Program-made: the position numbers and the translations under genes | Source: Leifsonia sp. Leaf264 | GTDB taxonomy: Bacteria > Actinomycetota > Actinomycetes > Actinomycetales > Microbacteriaceae | Assembly: GCF_001422325.1 (NCBI RefSeq) | Contig: NZ_LMMR01000007.1 | Location: 427,539 to 491,538, forward strand | DNA length: 64,000 bases | Direction of reading: 5' to 3' | In this document: piece after piece, positions 1-7,615 of the stretch | Position numbering within the stretch: the first letter of the stretch is position 1 | Layout of the letters: each line of letters starts with the position of its first letter | Notes under the pieces: model-generated | Databases searched by the model: none | Seen by the model: the letters and a program-made list of their open reading frames with translations, nothing else | Told to the model about the DNA's origin: nothing

Positions 1-727
1 TGGCGTCGCCCGCGCCCTTCACCGTCAACGGTGCCAGATCGGTTCCGGGCTGGAACAGGTCGAGCCACCGGCCGTCGACCTCGATCGGGGCTGAGGCGCC
101 GAGCCCCACCGCCCGGAGCACGGCGTTGGCGTCGTCGCTGTCGACGGCGTAGCGGTACTCGCCGGCGACGACGAAGAGTTCGTCGTCGACGGTCACGACG
201 GCTCCGCTGGCCGGGGCGAGAATGGCTATCGGGCTGTCGCTGATGCTCACGGCCGTCTTGCCGCGGCCGGTGACGCAGGCGGTCCAGCCGTCGTCGATGA
301 GCGCATCCGGAGCGGGCAGGTCGTCGGGAGCGCCGACGATGCCCACGGTGCCACCGACGGTGATGTCGGCCACGGTGGCCTGGTCCGTGCTGATGACGGA
401 GAAATCGCCGGCCGGAACGAGCAGGCGTGCGCTGGCCGTGTTGATGACGGGATGCAGTGTGCCGCCGACGGTGAGGTACCGGGCCCCGGTGTCCGAGACG
501 AGCACGAGCTTGTCGTCCTCCCAGCCCTGCGGGAGCCCCGGGCGCACCAGCCCGTAGAACACCCCGGCCAGGATGACCATGGCCGTCAGGGCGACGCCGG
601 CGACGACGGCGCGCAGAGGCTTGGCCGGGTCGAGTTCCTTGCCGCCGGGGGCGCCGCCGGTGAAGGCCGAGAGCAGGCGTCGCCGACTGAACCCCTGCGC
701 CTCGATGAGGTCCTTCTTGGTGGCCAT
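1..727 (-). CDS. eccB: T7SS core protein EccB (partial)
   Basis: EccB is the single-pass membrane ATPase/scaffold of the ESX (type VII) secretion core, with most of its mass outside the cytoplasmic membrane. About 242 N-terminal codons are visible and the C-terminus lies beyond the left edge. The protein opens with MATKKDLIEAQGFSRRRL, followed by SAFTGGAPGG, the usual EccB cytosolic start. One membrane helix follows (about residues 38-60), then the Gly/Val/Asp-rich beta repeats of the periplasmic part. The start is the ATG at 727, four bases after the eccD stop, so translation is probably coupled. It lies beside eccD, mycP and eccC, which supports the call. Confidence 0.9.
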   Translation of the reverse strand, partial: MATKKDLIEAQGFSRRRLLSAFTGGAPGGKELDPAKPLRAVVAGVALTAMVILAGVFYGLVRPGLPQGWEDDKLVLVSDTGARYLTVGGTLHPVINTASARLLVPAGDFSVISTDQATVADITVGGTVGIVGAPDDLPAPDALIDDGWTACVTGRGKTAVSISDSPIAILAPASGAVVTVDDELFVVAGEYRYAVDSDDANAVLRAVGLGASAPIEVDGRWLDLFQPGTDLAPLTVKGAGDA

Positions 728-731
728 CGGG

Positions 732-2069
732 CTACGCGAGCCCGGCCGTGATCACGCCGAGCGGGAGCAGCAGGGCCAGGGCGATCACCTCGACGGTGTC
801 GGCGACGCGTCCGAGGCGCAGCCGCGCGCGGGGGCTCAACAGCGTGAGGGTGACCAGGAGGGCGGTTCCGACCAGCAGGACGATGAGCATGCCGATGCGC
901 AGATCGGGCTGGGTGACTATGACCGTGAGCCCGGTGGCGGCGAGCCCGATGGCACCGAGGGCCATGAGGGTCATGACGCCGGCGCGGGCGTAGGTCTGGC
1001 GCGACTGGAACATCATGCCGAGGAACGCGAGAGCGCACAGCAGGGCTCCCGTGAGGCCGTTCGCAGCGACGATCGGGGTGGCGGCGAGTGCCGCGAGACC
1101 GAGGGCCAGTCGCAGCGACACCAGCACCCTGGCGCCCGCTGCCGCGCGACGCTTCACATCGTCGGCGTCGATGGGATCGGGAGCCGTGAAGACGTCGGCG
1201 TCGCTCTGGGGGGAGATGACCTGGATGCGGGTGGAACTGAGCGCGAGCCACGGCAGCCCGTTCGCGAGCATCGCGGTGACGGCGAGCATGATCGAGTACG
1301 GCCCGACGGGGTCGAGCGAGAACGCCGCCGTCACCACGGCGGCCAGTCCGATGCTCGCGCCGAAGGCGAGGGGGACGAGGTGGATCTCGGGCTTCGTGGG
1401 GGTGAACGCCAGTTCCACCCCGCCGACGATGATGAGTCCGAGCGCACCGGCGGCGACGGGCCACCCCCACATCTGCTCGGCGGGCACGGCGAGGAAGCCC
1501 GCGATGCCCCCGTACCCAGCGGCGGCGAGGCCGAGCGCCGCACCGGCCTCGGTCTGGCCGAGACGCGAGAGCACCACGGATGCCGCGATCAGCACGAGCG
1601 CTCCGGCGCCGGCGAGCACCACGGCCAACGGGAAGTCGCGGCCCGTGCCGACGAGCAGGAGGGCGCAGAGGGCGAGGAACGTCACACTGACGGCCAGGGC
1701 GGTGCGCGAGCTGTCACGGGGAGTCCAGGAGCCGTGCTGTTCGCTGGTCGCGTCGATGACGGCTTCGACGACGTCGTCGTAGACGCGGGCCTCGGCGAGG
1801 AGGCCGCCGCGCACCAGCGTCAGCAGTTCGCCGTCGTGCACACCCTGACTGCCGATGCCGCGGGCGGGATCGAGCGCCGAGCCGTCGGCGCGATTCAAGA
1901 CGTAGCCACCGTGCGCCAGTGACGGATCGAGCATGCCGAGGCGCCGGGCGAAACCGGGCAGGAGCTCGATGAGGGGTACCTGCGCGGGCACGCCGACGTC
2001 GAGACGTCGGTCTTCGCTGACGATCGACAACCGCAGCACCGCGCCCGCCGCGATTGCGGTCTGGCTCAT
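732..2069 (-). CDS. eccD: T7SS integral membrane protein EccD (copy 1)
   Basis: EccD lines the membrane vestibule of ESX secretion complexes. This 445-residue protein has an N-terminal ubiquitin-like domain (about residues 8-85, starting VLRLSIVSEDRRLDVGVPA) and then about eleven hydrophobic helices to the C-terminus, the standard EccD layout. The ATG at 2069 is preferred over an in-frame ATG at 2120 because a GGGGAAG ribosome site lies just before it and the extra 17 residues are not family-like. It heads a leftward eccD-eccB pair and is divergent from the esx genes. A second EccD-like gene occurs at 6251, so the locus carries two different EccDs. Confidence 0.88.
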   Translation of the reverse strand: MSQTAIAAGAVLRLSIVSEDRRLDVGVPAQVPLIELLPGFARRLGMLDPSLAHGGYVLNRADGSALDPARGIGSQGVHDGELLTLVRGGLLAEARVYDDVVEAVIDATSEQHGSWTPRDSSRTALAVSVTFLALCALLLVGTGRDFPLAVVLAGAGALVLIAASVVLSRLGQTEAGAALGLAAAGYGGIAGFLAVPAEQMWGWPVAAGALGLIIVGGVELAFTPTKPEIHLVPLAFGASIGLAAVVTAAFSLDPVGPYSIMLAVTAMLANGLPWLALSSTRIQVISPQSDADVFTAPDPIDADDVKRRAAAGARVLVSLRLALGLAALAATPIVAANGLTGALLCALAFLGMMFQSRQTYARAGVMTLMALGAIGLAATGLTVIVTQPDLRIGMLIVLLVGTALLVTLTLLSPRARLRLGRVADTVEVIALALLLPLGVITAGLA

Positions 2070-2155
2070 GTCTTCCCCATTCGTCTCGTCCGCTCGACCA
2101 GCGGATGACACGCGTTTCACTCTAGATGATCGACGCTCAACCGACCGTGTTGCGC

Positions 2156-2242
2156 CATTCGGGGGACGTCCCGCATATGGGGGGAATTGCCCACCGCCTC
2201 CATCTGGCTTAGGTTGGGTCGCGGTGACGCATTTGGGGGACG
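2156..2242. repeat. 13-bp direct repeats flanking the esx promoter
   Basis: The sequence CATTCGGGGGACG (2156-2168) recurs as CATTTGGGGGACG (2230-2242), 12 of 13 bases identical and 74 bp apart. The two copies bracket the predicted promoter at 2187-2215. The upstream copy runs into the palindrome GGGACGTCCC. They may be binding sites for a regulator of the T7SS locus, but no regulator gene lies nearby. Confidence 0.5.
2187..2215 (+). promoter_or_regulatory. predicted promoter of the T7SS esx operon
   Basis: TTGCCC (2187-2192) and TAGGTT (2210-2215) are separated by 17 bp, matching a housekeeping sigma -35/-10 pair. This places the transcript start near 2222 and gives a leader of about 90 bases before the first WXG100 gene. 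It lies in the divergent gap between eccD and the esx genes. Confidence 0.55.
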
Positions 2243-2311
2243 AAGACGCTGCCGTGTTTCGGCCGCCCCCTCCAGTGATCGTCTACATCGGACGAATGAG
2301 AGGAATGGGTG

Positions 2312-2626
2312 ATGGCTGACCAGATTTCAGCAGAAGAGGGTGCCCTCCGCAAGGGTGCCCAGGCAGTGCGCGAGACGAAGACCGGAGTCGACCAGCAGGT
2401 CAAGAAGGTCCGCGGCGAGATCGACCAGCTGCGCGGCTACTGGACCGGCGCCGCTGCCGGTTCGTTCACGACCTTGATGACGCGTTGGGACGAGCAGACC
2501 CGCAAGCTCAACGAGGTTCTCGTCACTCTCGAGGCCGCACTCGCCGGCACCGAGAAGGACCAGGCAGCCACCGAAGACTCGCACCAGCAGACCATCTCGG
2601 GCCTCGGCTCGATGATGGGCGCCTAG
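2312..2626 (+). CDS. WXG100 protein, EsxA-like
   Basis: This is a 104-residue WXG100 protein, the small helical-hairpin substrate class of T7SS. The turn motif is W-T-G in GYWTGAAAG (about residues 43-51), flanked by two amphipathic helices. The C-terminus has no YxxxD/E export signal, so it is probably the partner that is carried out with the next protein. The ATG at 2312 has AGAGGA at a 7-base spacing. A GTG at 2309 is possible but only 4 bases from the site. It is first in the rightward T7SS operon. Confidence 0.88.
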   Translation: MADQISAEEGALRKGAQAVRETKTGVDQQVKKVRGEIDQLRGYWTGAAAGSFTTLMTRWDEQTRKLNEVLVTLEAALAGTEKDQAATEDSHQQTISGLGSMMGA

Positions 2627-2658
2627 GCACCGGAACACGGATCAAGGAGTAGATGAAC

Positions 2659-2949
2659 ATGCAGTCGATGTCAGTCCGTCCCGAGCAGGTCACGGCGCTC
2701 GCAGGTCAGATCCGCGGAGGAGCCCAGGGCATCCGCGCCGAGCTCGACCGCCTCGAGGCCGAGGTGGGCAAGCTCCGTTCAGCGTGGGGCGGTGACGCTC
2801 AGCAGGCCTACGACCAGGCTCAGGCCAAGTGGAACGCCTCGATCGGGGAGCTTCAGCAGCTACTGCAGCAGATCTCCGGCAAGACCGAGGAGATCGCCGC
2901 TCAGTACCTCCAGAGCGACAAGTCGTCGGCCGGGCGTTTCTCGCTCTAG
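2659..2949 (+). CDS. WXG100 protein with YxxxD export signal, EsxB-like
   Basis: This 96-residue WXG100 protein has the W-G-G turn in SAWGGDAQQAY. Near the C-terminus it carries Y-L-Q-S-D, which fits the YxxxD/E signal recognised by EccC in mycobacterial ESX systems. It probably forms a heterodimer with the preceding WXG100 protein, with this subunit supplying the signal. AAGGAG at 2644-2649 lies 9 bases before the ATG at 2659 and only 3 bases before another ATG at 2653, so 2659 is preferred. A start at 2653 would add two residues. Confidence 0.88.
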   Translation: MQSMSVRPEQVTALAGQIRGGAQGIRAELDRLEAEVGKLRSAWGGDAQQAYDQAQAKWNASIGELQQLLQQISGKTEEIAAQYLQSDKSSAGRFSL

Positions 2950-3021
2950 GCCGCATCCGGTGGGCCGGGAGCAGATCCCGGCCCACCGTTCACATCCCAT
3001 ATCACTGAAAGGAGCCCCGCC

Positions 3022-3399
3022 ATGGCGAGCATCATCCAGGTCATCCCCGACCTCGTGTCGAACAGTCTCAAAGACCTCCTGGAGGGGCTCTCCGCTCTGC
3101 CCGAGCCGAGCGAGTTGCAGTCCGAGGGCGTCAACGTCGGCGTGGCATCCCCGTTCCGGACGGAGCTGTCCCAGACGGCCTACGTCCTGAAGGACGCGAC
3201 CCGCTCGATCATCGAGGAACTGAAGGCGGCGGAGGACGCGATCCGCAAGACCGTCTCTCAGCTCGTGCAGAACGACGAGAGCATCGCCGACGACGCCAAG
3301 GCGTTCCTGAGCTTCCTCGACGCCGCAGTCGCGACCGAGCTCCCCCCGGTTACGCCCGTCGCGCCCGCTGGCGGCGCAACGCGCAACCGCTTCCAATGA
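3022..3399 (+). CDS. small helical T7SS-associated protein
   Basis: This 125-residue, mostly helical protein is not recognised. It has no signal peptide or membrane segment. The middle (about residues 45-100) is a long heptad-like helix region, and the tail is Pro/Ala-rich (ELPPVTPVAPAGG). The pattern LVQNDESIADDA near residue 85 weakly recalls the end of EspC-type proteins but lacks the tyrosine. It sits between the WXG100 pair and mycP and overlaps mycP by 4 bases (ATGA), so it is likely a secreted substrate or chaperone of this T7SS. AAAGGAG precedes the ATG at a normal distance. Confidence 0.7.
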   Translation: MASIIQVIPDLVSNSLKDLLEGLSALPEPSELQSEGVNVGVASPFRTELSQTAYVLKDATRSIIEELKAAEDAIRKTVSQLVQNDESIADDAKAFLSFLDAAVATELPPVTPVAPAGGATRNRFQ

Positions 3400-4730
3400 G
3401 GCGTGGTTCCTCCCGCCTCATCGCCGCGTTGGCGGCGACAGCGGCACTCGTCGTCGGTCCGGCACTGCCGGCGACGGCAGCAGTCGACGGACCCGGCCTC
3501 TGGTACGTCGATGCGCTCCACCTCACCGACGCCTGGGAGGCGGGCTACACGGGTGCCGGAGTGACTGTCGCCATCATCGACTCGCAGTTCCACCCCGACA
3601 TCCCCACCCTCGCCGGCGCGGACATCACAGTGCGCGAGCCCTCCTACTGTGCCGACGACGACGGAGGCGCCTACCCGGCGACGACCGACTCGCTGACCGC
3701 CAAGCACGGTACGAACACCGCCTCACTCATCGTCGGTGACGGCAGCGGCAGCGACGGCGAAGCGGGAGTCTACGGTGCTGCCCCCGGAGCGAAGCTGCTC
3801 TACTACACCGGGGTGATCACCCCGCCGACGGCCGGAGGACTGCAATTCGACGGCCAGTGCAGGCCGGTGGACGATCCGACGAGCATCACAACGATCGAGG
3901 CCGTCAACGCCGCCATCGACGACGGCGCCGACATCATCTCCATCTCCCTGGCCCTGAGCGCCGACCAGGACTGGATCCCCACGATCCTGCGTGCCGCCCG
4001 GGAGGGCGTCGTGATCGTCGCAGGTCTGCCTGACAAGCCGGGCAGTCAGTCCGACGGTTTCGCACGGTACAACAGCGTCGTCGCCGTGCAGGCGATCGGG
4101 TCCGATGGTGCGGCTCTGGCGACGGACGGCGTACCGAACTCGTTCGAGAAGGTCACGGTCTCGAACGCCGGAATCGGAATCCTCAACCAGGGCTCGAGCT
4201 TGGACACTCCCACAGCGGACAAGAACTGGACCGATCAGTCGCTCGCCGACGGAACGTCATTCGCGACGCCGCTCACGGCGGCCTTCCTCGCCGTAGTGAA
4301 GCAGAAGTATCCGAAGGCCACGGGCAACCAGCTCATCCAGACGCTGATCCACAACACAGGGGGCGGTAATCCCGACCTCCTCCATGACAACACCTTCGGC
4401 TACGGCACTGCGTCGCTGACGACCATGCTCACCGTGGATCCCACAACGTACCCCGACGTGAACCCCCTGATCCTCGACGACCCTGACGCTGTGCCCGCAG
4501 CAGCGGAGTTCGCGCAGGAATCGGCCGCGCCGTCGGCCTCGGAGTCGCCGTCGACGGCCCCGGTGGCCTCGGATGACGACTCCGCCGGGCTCGCCGTGCC
4601 GGTCATCGTCGGCATCGCCGTCGTCGGCGTCCTGGTTCTCGCCGGACTCGTCGTCCTGATCGTGGTGCTCGCGCGTCGTCGCCCGAGTGCATCCCCGCCG
4701 ACCACCGGCCAGACCCAGACAGGAGCATGA
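3396..4730 (+). CDS. mycP: mycosin, T7SS subtilisin-like serine protease
   Basis: Mycosins are membrane-anchored S8 proteases that stabilise ESX complexes and can process substrates. This 444-residue protein has a signal peptide (cleavage near ALPATAA-V), the subtilase triad Asp62 (VAIIDSQ), His104 (KHGTNTA) and Ser288 (GTSFATP), an acidic/Ser-rich linker and a C-terminal membrane helix (about 403-428) followed by RRR. The length and anchor match MycP. One oddity is that the oxyanion-hole Asn normally found in a V-A-A-G-N block is absent: the site reads VAGLPDK, with Leu211 at the expected position. It overlaps the upstream gene by 4 bases. Confidence 0.9.
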   Translation: MRRGSSRLIAALAATAALVVGPALPATAAVDGPGLWYVDALHLTDAWEAGYTGAGVTVAIIDSQFHPDIPTLAGADITVREPSYCADDDGGAYPATTDSLTAKHGTNTASLIVGDGSGSDGEAGVYGAAPGAKLLYYTGVITPPTAGGLQFDGQCRPVDDPTSITTIEAVNAAIDDGADIISISLALSADQDWIPTILRAAREGVVIVAGLPDKPGSQSDGFARYNSVVAVQAIGSDGAALATDGVPNSFEKVTVSNAGIGILNQGSSLDTPTADKNWTDQSLADGTSFATPLTAAFLAVVKQKYPKATGNQLIQTLIHNTGGGNPDLLHDNTFGYGTASLTTMLTVDPTTYPDVNPLILDDPDAVPAAAEFAQESAAPSASESPSTAPVASDDDSAGLAVPVIVGIAVVGVLVLAGLVVLIVVLARRRPSASPPTTGQTQTGA

Positions 4731-4732
4731 CC

Positions 4733-6118
4733 ATGGGCAAGTACGAAGACCAGCTCGCAGCCATCGGCGCTGGAGCCGACTGGAACATCGAGAAGATCCA
4801 GACCCTGTCGCTCGCACTCGGCACCCTCCAGCGCACCATGGCCACCCTGGCCGCGTCGCCGGGATGGGAAGGTGCGTCCGCTGACGACGCATCCGAGGTC
4901 TTCCAGGTGCTCAAGAAGAAGTTCAGCGTGGTGCAGGATGCCGTGAGCCAGATCGAGACGACGGTCGCTCGGGCGAACTCGGCCCGGTCGGATGCCGCAT
5001 CCTCGTCATCCGATCTTCCGTCGGCGCGGGTCGATCCGTTCTGGCGCACCGCGGTGACGGCCGGATCCACTGTCGTGCACCCCGTCCTCGGCCCGCTCGC
5101 ATCTGACACGGCGCTCGACGTCATCGAGGGGTTCCTCGGCAACCAGCGCGAGGATGCCGCCAAGAAGAAGGTCGAGAGCCTGGGCGGCACGCTGGAGGAG
5201 CACCGGGTGGAGCTCCAGAAGAGCCAGGAGACGCTTCGAGCAGTCCCGACGATCAGTCTCACGGACGTCTCCATTCCGAAGGACGACGGACCAACGGGCC
5301 CCGCGATCCCCGGAGGCGGCTACCCCGGAGGCGGCTATCCGGGCGGCGGCTACCCCGGCGGCGGCCACCCCGGCGGCTCGACACCGGGATCGAACCCGGG
5401 CGGTCAGGTCGGAACCTTCATCGGCACTCCCGACTACACCAGCACAGACCCGACCGACACGACCCCGCACGAGCCGACCTGGGTCGACCCGACTCCTGGG
5501 GGTCCCGGCGGCGAGTACCCGGACCCCACCCCCGGACCCGACCTCTCCACCCCGTCGGTCGATGACGGTGGACCCGGCTACATTCCCGGAGGTGGAGCCG
5601 GTGGCCCCGGCTACACCCCCGGCGGCGGAGGCGGTACACCCGGCGGCCTGGGCGGATCGGCCGGCAACGGCTCCGGTGGCTCGTCCCCGATCGGTTCCGG
5701 AGTGATCGGCGGCGGCGCCGGTGCTGCGCTGCTGGCGGGCTCGAAGCTCGCTGGTGCCGGCGCGGGCGGACTCGGTGGACTGGGCGGCTTCGGCGGCGCG
5801 GGCGGAGCCGGCGGCATCGGCGGCACAGGCGGCGCCGGCTCTGTTGCCGGTGCTCGATCCAGCGGTGGACTGCTCGGTCAGGCAGGGGGAGCCGGCGGTG
5901 GTGCCAACGGCGCCAACGGTACGGCCGCAGCACGCGCCGGTGGGGCATCCGGAGCCGCAGCCGGCCGCCCCGGCATGATGGCGGGCGGACAGCCGGGCGG
6001 CGCCTCCGAGGAGAAGGCCAAGGGCCAGGGCCTCGGCGGCTACATCGCCCCCACCCTCGATGATGACGAAGAGGCCGGCCCCAGGTCGAAGGGCGCCGGC
6101 GCCGGCGGACGCGACTGA
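4733..6118 (+). CDS. WXG-type protein with long Gly/Pro-rich tail, likely T7SS substrate
   Basis: This 461-residue protein has two parts. Residues 1 to about 175 are helical and contain a W-E-G turn (SPGWEGASADD), consistent with a WXG/PPE-like helical hairpin. From about residue 190 the chain is low-complexity: GGGYP repeats, Pro/Asp/Thr stretches, then a Gly/Ala-rich block with GGAGG-type runs and a charged C-terminus. No signal peptide or enzyme domain is seen. The length and layout recall PE/PPE or Esp-type ESX substrates, though sequence similarity to them is not obvious. AGGAG (4721-4725) is 7 bases before the ATG at 4733 and 1 base before an ATG at 4727, so 4733 is chosen. Confidence 0.75.
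   Translation: MGKYEDQLAAIGAGADWNIEKIQTLSLALGTLQRTMATLAASPGWEGASADDASEVFQVLKKKFSVVQDAVSQIETTVARANSARSDAASSSSDLPSARVDPFWRTAVTAGSTVVHPVLGPLASDTALDVIEGFLGNQREDAAKKKVESLGGTLEEHRVELQKSQETLRAVPTISLTDVSIPKDDGPTGPAIPGGGYPGGGYPGGGYPGGGHPGGSTPGSNPGGQVGTFIGTPDYTSTDPTDTTPHEPTWVDPTPGGPGGEYPDPTPGPDLSTPSVDDGGPGYIPGGGAGGPGYTPGGGGGTPGGLGGSAGNGSGGSSPIGSGVIGGGAGAALLAGSKLAGAGAGGLGGLGGFGGAGGAGGIGGTGGAGSVAGARSSGGLLGQAGGAGGGANGANGTAAARAGGASGAAAGRPGMMAGGQPGGASEEKAKGQGLGGYIAPTLDDDEEAGPRSKGAGAGGRD
5309..5376 (+). repeat. in-gene tandem repeat coding GGGYP units
   Basis: Four tandem 15-bp units of the type GGCGGCTACCCCGGA encode GGGYP-GGGYP-GGGYP-GGGHP in the Gly-rich substrate. Third positions vary between units, which suggests selection on the peptide rather than a recent slippage event. 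Copy number could still vary between strains. Confidence 0.75.
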
Positions 6119-6250
6119 CGCACCGGGCGTCGCTCTCGTGGCGTGAGCGCCCGGCGTGCACGCCACGGGCCGCATGCAGGTGGCAGGATCTAGCGTGGGA
6201 GCCTCGCCGGCCTCCCGCGTGCTGAACGACGAAGGACCAGGGGGAGACGC

Positions 6251-7615
6251 ATGAGCACTCCCGCCGTCGAACGCCGCCGGCTCGCGCTGCTCAGCGACGG
6301 TGACCGCTTCGACATCGCCATCCCCTTGGACGACAGGCTGGGCGATGCGCTGCGTGCCGGGGGCCTGCCCGTCGGAGACGGCCGTCACATCGTGCTCGAC
6401 CGCGACGGTGCCGAGATCGTCCCGGAGACGCCGGCCATCGATCTCGTCGACGGTGGGGTCTACAGCGTCGTCGACCTGCGGGCGGATGCAGCAGGCCCGG
6501 CACGCGCAGCCCGCGAGTCGGGCGGTCGACGGGCCGACCACGGCATGCCGTGGTGGGTGCTCGCCGTGATCGCACCGCTCGCCCTCGCCGCCGTCGTCGC
6601 GCTGTCGGTCGACCCCGGCATGCGCCTGCTCACCAGCATCGTGCTGGGACTGGCGGCCATCACGACGGCCGTGGTCTGGGCGGCGCGCGCCCGTGCCGGC
6701 ATGGCCGGGGCCGTCGCGCTGCTCGCCCCGCTCGCCCTCGCCTTCACGGCCGGAGCCCTCGCCCCGCCGCCCGGACTGGAGGACGGTGCCCGCCTGGCCG
6801 TCGCCGCCGGATTCGTGGCCGCCGCCGTGTTGAGCGCCGTGCTCACGGCGACTGCGGCATCCGCGGAGCTGAGGGCGGCCGCCGGCACCGTGGCGATCAT
6901 CCTCGCCGCCCTGGCAGCGGTGTGGGGCCTGGCCCTGCTGCTGCACTGGCAGGAGCCGGCAGCTGCCGCCGTCTCCCTCGGCGCCGTGCCCCTCGCCCTG
7001 CGCGCCCTGCCCAGCACCCTCGTGAACCTCCCCGAGGGCTACTTCATCGAGTACAAGCACTTCATCGGCAACCGCTGGACCGTGCGCGGCGCCATCCCCG
7101 AGTCGCCGGCGGCGATCCGGGTGGAGACAGTGCGGGCCGTCGTCGACGGGTCATCGGCCAGGCTCGTCGCCGGAACCGCCGTGCTCAGCATCATCGCGGC
7201 CGCCTTCGCCCCCATCGCACTGCTGCGGCCGTGGGGGAGCGATCCCATCGTCATCACGGGCGGCATCGTGCTCATGGTGTGCGTCGAGATCTCGCTGCTG
7301 CTCACGCCGAGGCACACCACGGGACAGTTGCTGCGCTGGATGCCGCGAGCCGCGGCGGCGGTGGTCCTGGTGGTCGCAGCGCAGCTGGCCCTGACGACCC
7401 TCGAGCCGCTCGCGCTCAGCCTCATCGCCGCCGGGCTGTTCCTCGCGGCGGTGATCGCCGCGGGCGTCGTCGTCCCCGCTTCGCGCGGCGCGTCCTCGCT
7501 GGCGTGGTCGCGCACCGGCGACGTGATCGAGTGGATCGCCGTGGCCTTCGCCCTGCCCGCCGCACTGCTCTACGCGGACGTGCTGAGCCTGCTGCGTGGG
7601 ATGATGGCGGGATGA
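6251..7615 (+). CDS. EccD-like T7SS membrane protein (copy 2)
   Basis: This 454-residue protein has the EccD layout: an N-terminal ubiquitin-like domain (about residues 8-75, RLALLSDGDRFDIAIPLDD) followed by about eleven hydrophobic helices. It differs from the EccD at 732-2069 throughout, so it is an ancient paralogue and not a recent duplicate. Known ESX cores use two EccD copies per protomer, so this gene could supply a dedicated second subunit. GGGGAG lies just before the ATG. The stop overlaps the start of the next gene (ATGA). Whether it is called eccD or left unnamed is uncertain, but the fold class is clear. Confidence 0.75.
   Translation: MSTPAVERRRLALLSDGDRFDIAIPLDDRLGDALRAGGLPVGDGRHIVLDRDGAEIVPETPAIDLVDGGVYSVVDLRADAAGPARAARESGGRRADHGMPWWVLAVIAPLALAAVVALSVDPGMRLLTSIVLGLAAITTAVVWAARARAGMAGAVALLAPLALAFTAGALAPPPGLEDGARLAVAAGFVAAAVLSAVLTATAASAELRAAAGTVAIILAALAAVWGLALLLHWQEPAAAAVSLGAVPLALRALPSTLVNLPEGYFIEYKHFIGNRWTVRGAIPESPAAIRVETVRAVVDGSSARLVAGTAVLSIIAAAFAPIALLRPWGSDPIVITGGIVLMVCVEISLLLTPRHTTGQLLRWMPRAAAAVVLVVAAQLALTTLEPLALSLIAAGLFLAAVIAAGVVVPASRGASSLAWSRTGDVIEWIAVAFALPAALLYADVLSLLRGMMAG

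Noticed and set aside
573-1922. Long open frames opposite eccB/eccD and, similarly, opposite many other genes
   Set aside because: High GC leaves few stops; these frames are rich in Arg/Gly/His and match no family, while the other strand encodes clear proteins.
5309-5376. Intergenic or mobile repeat
   Set aside because: The repeat is in frame and encodes GGGYP units of the T7SS substrate-like protein.
6119-6170. Terminator hairpin inside the T7SS operon (CCGGGCG/CGCCCGG)
   Set aside because: Arms are short with a long loop and no T-run, and the following genes look co-expressed.
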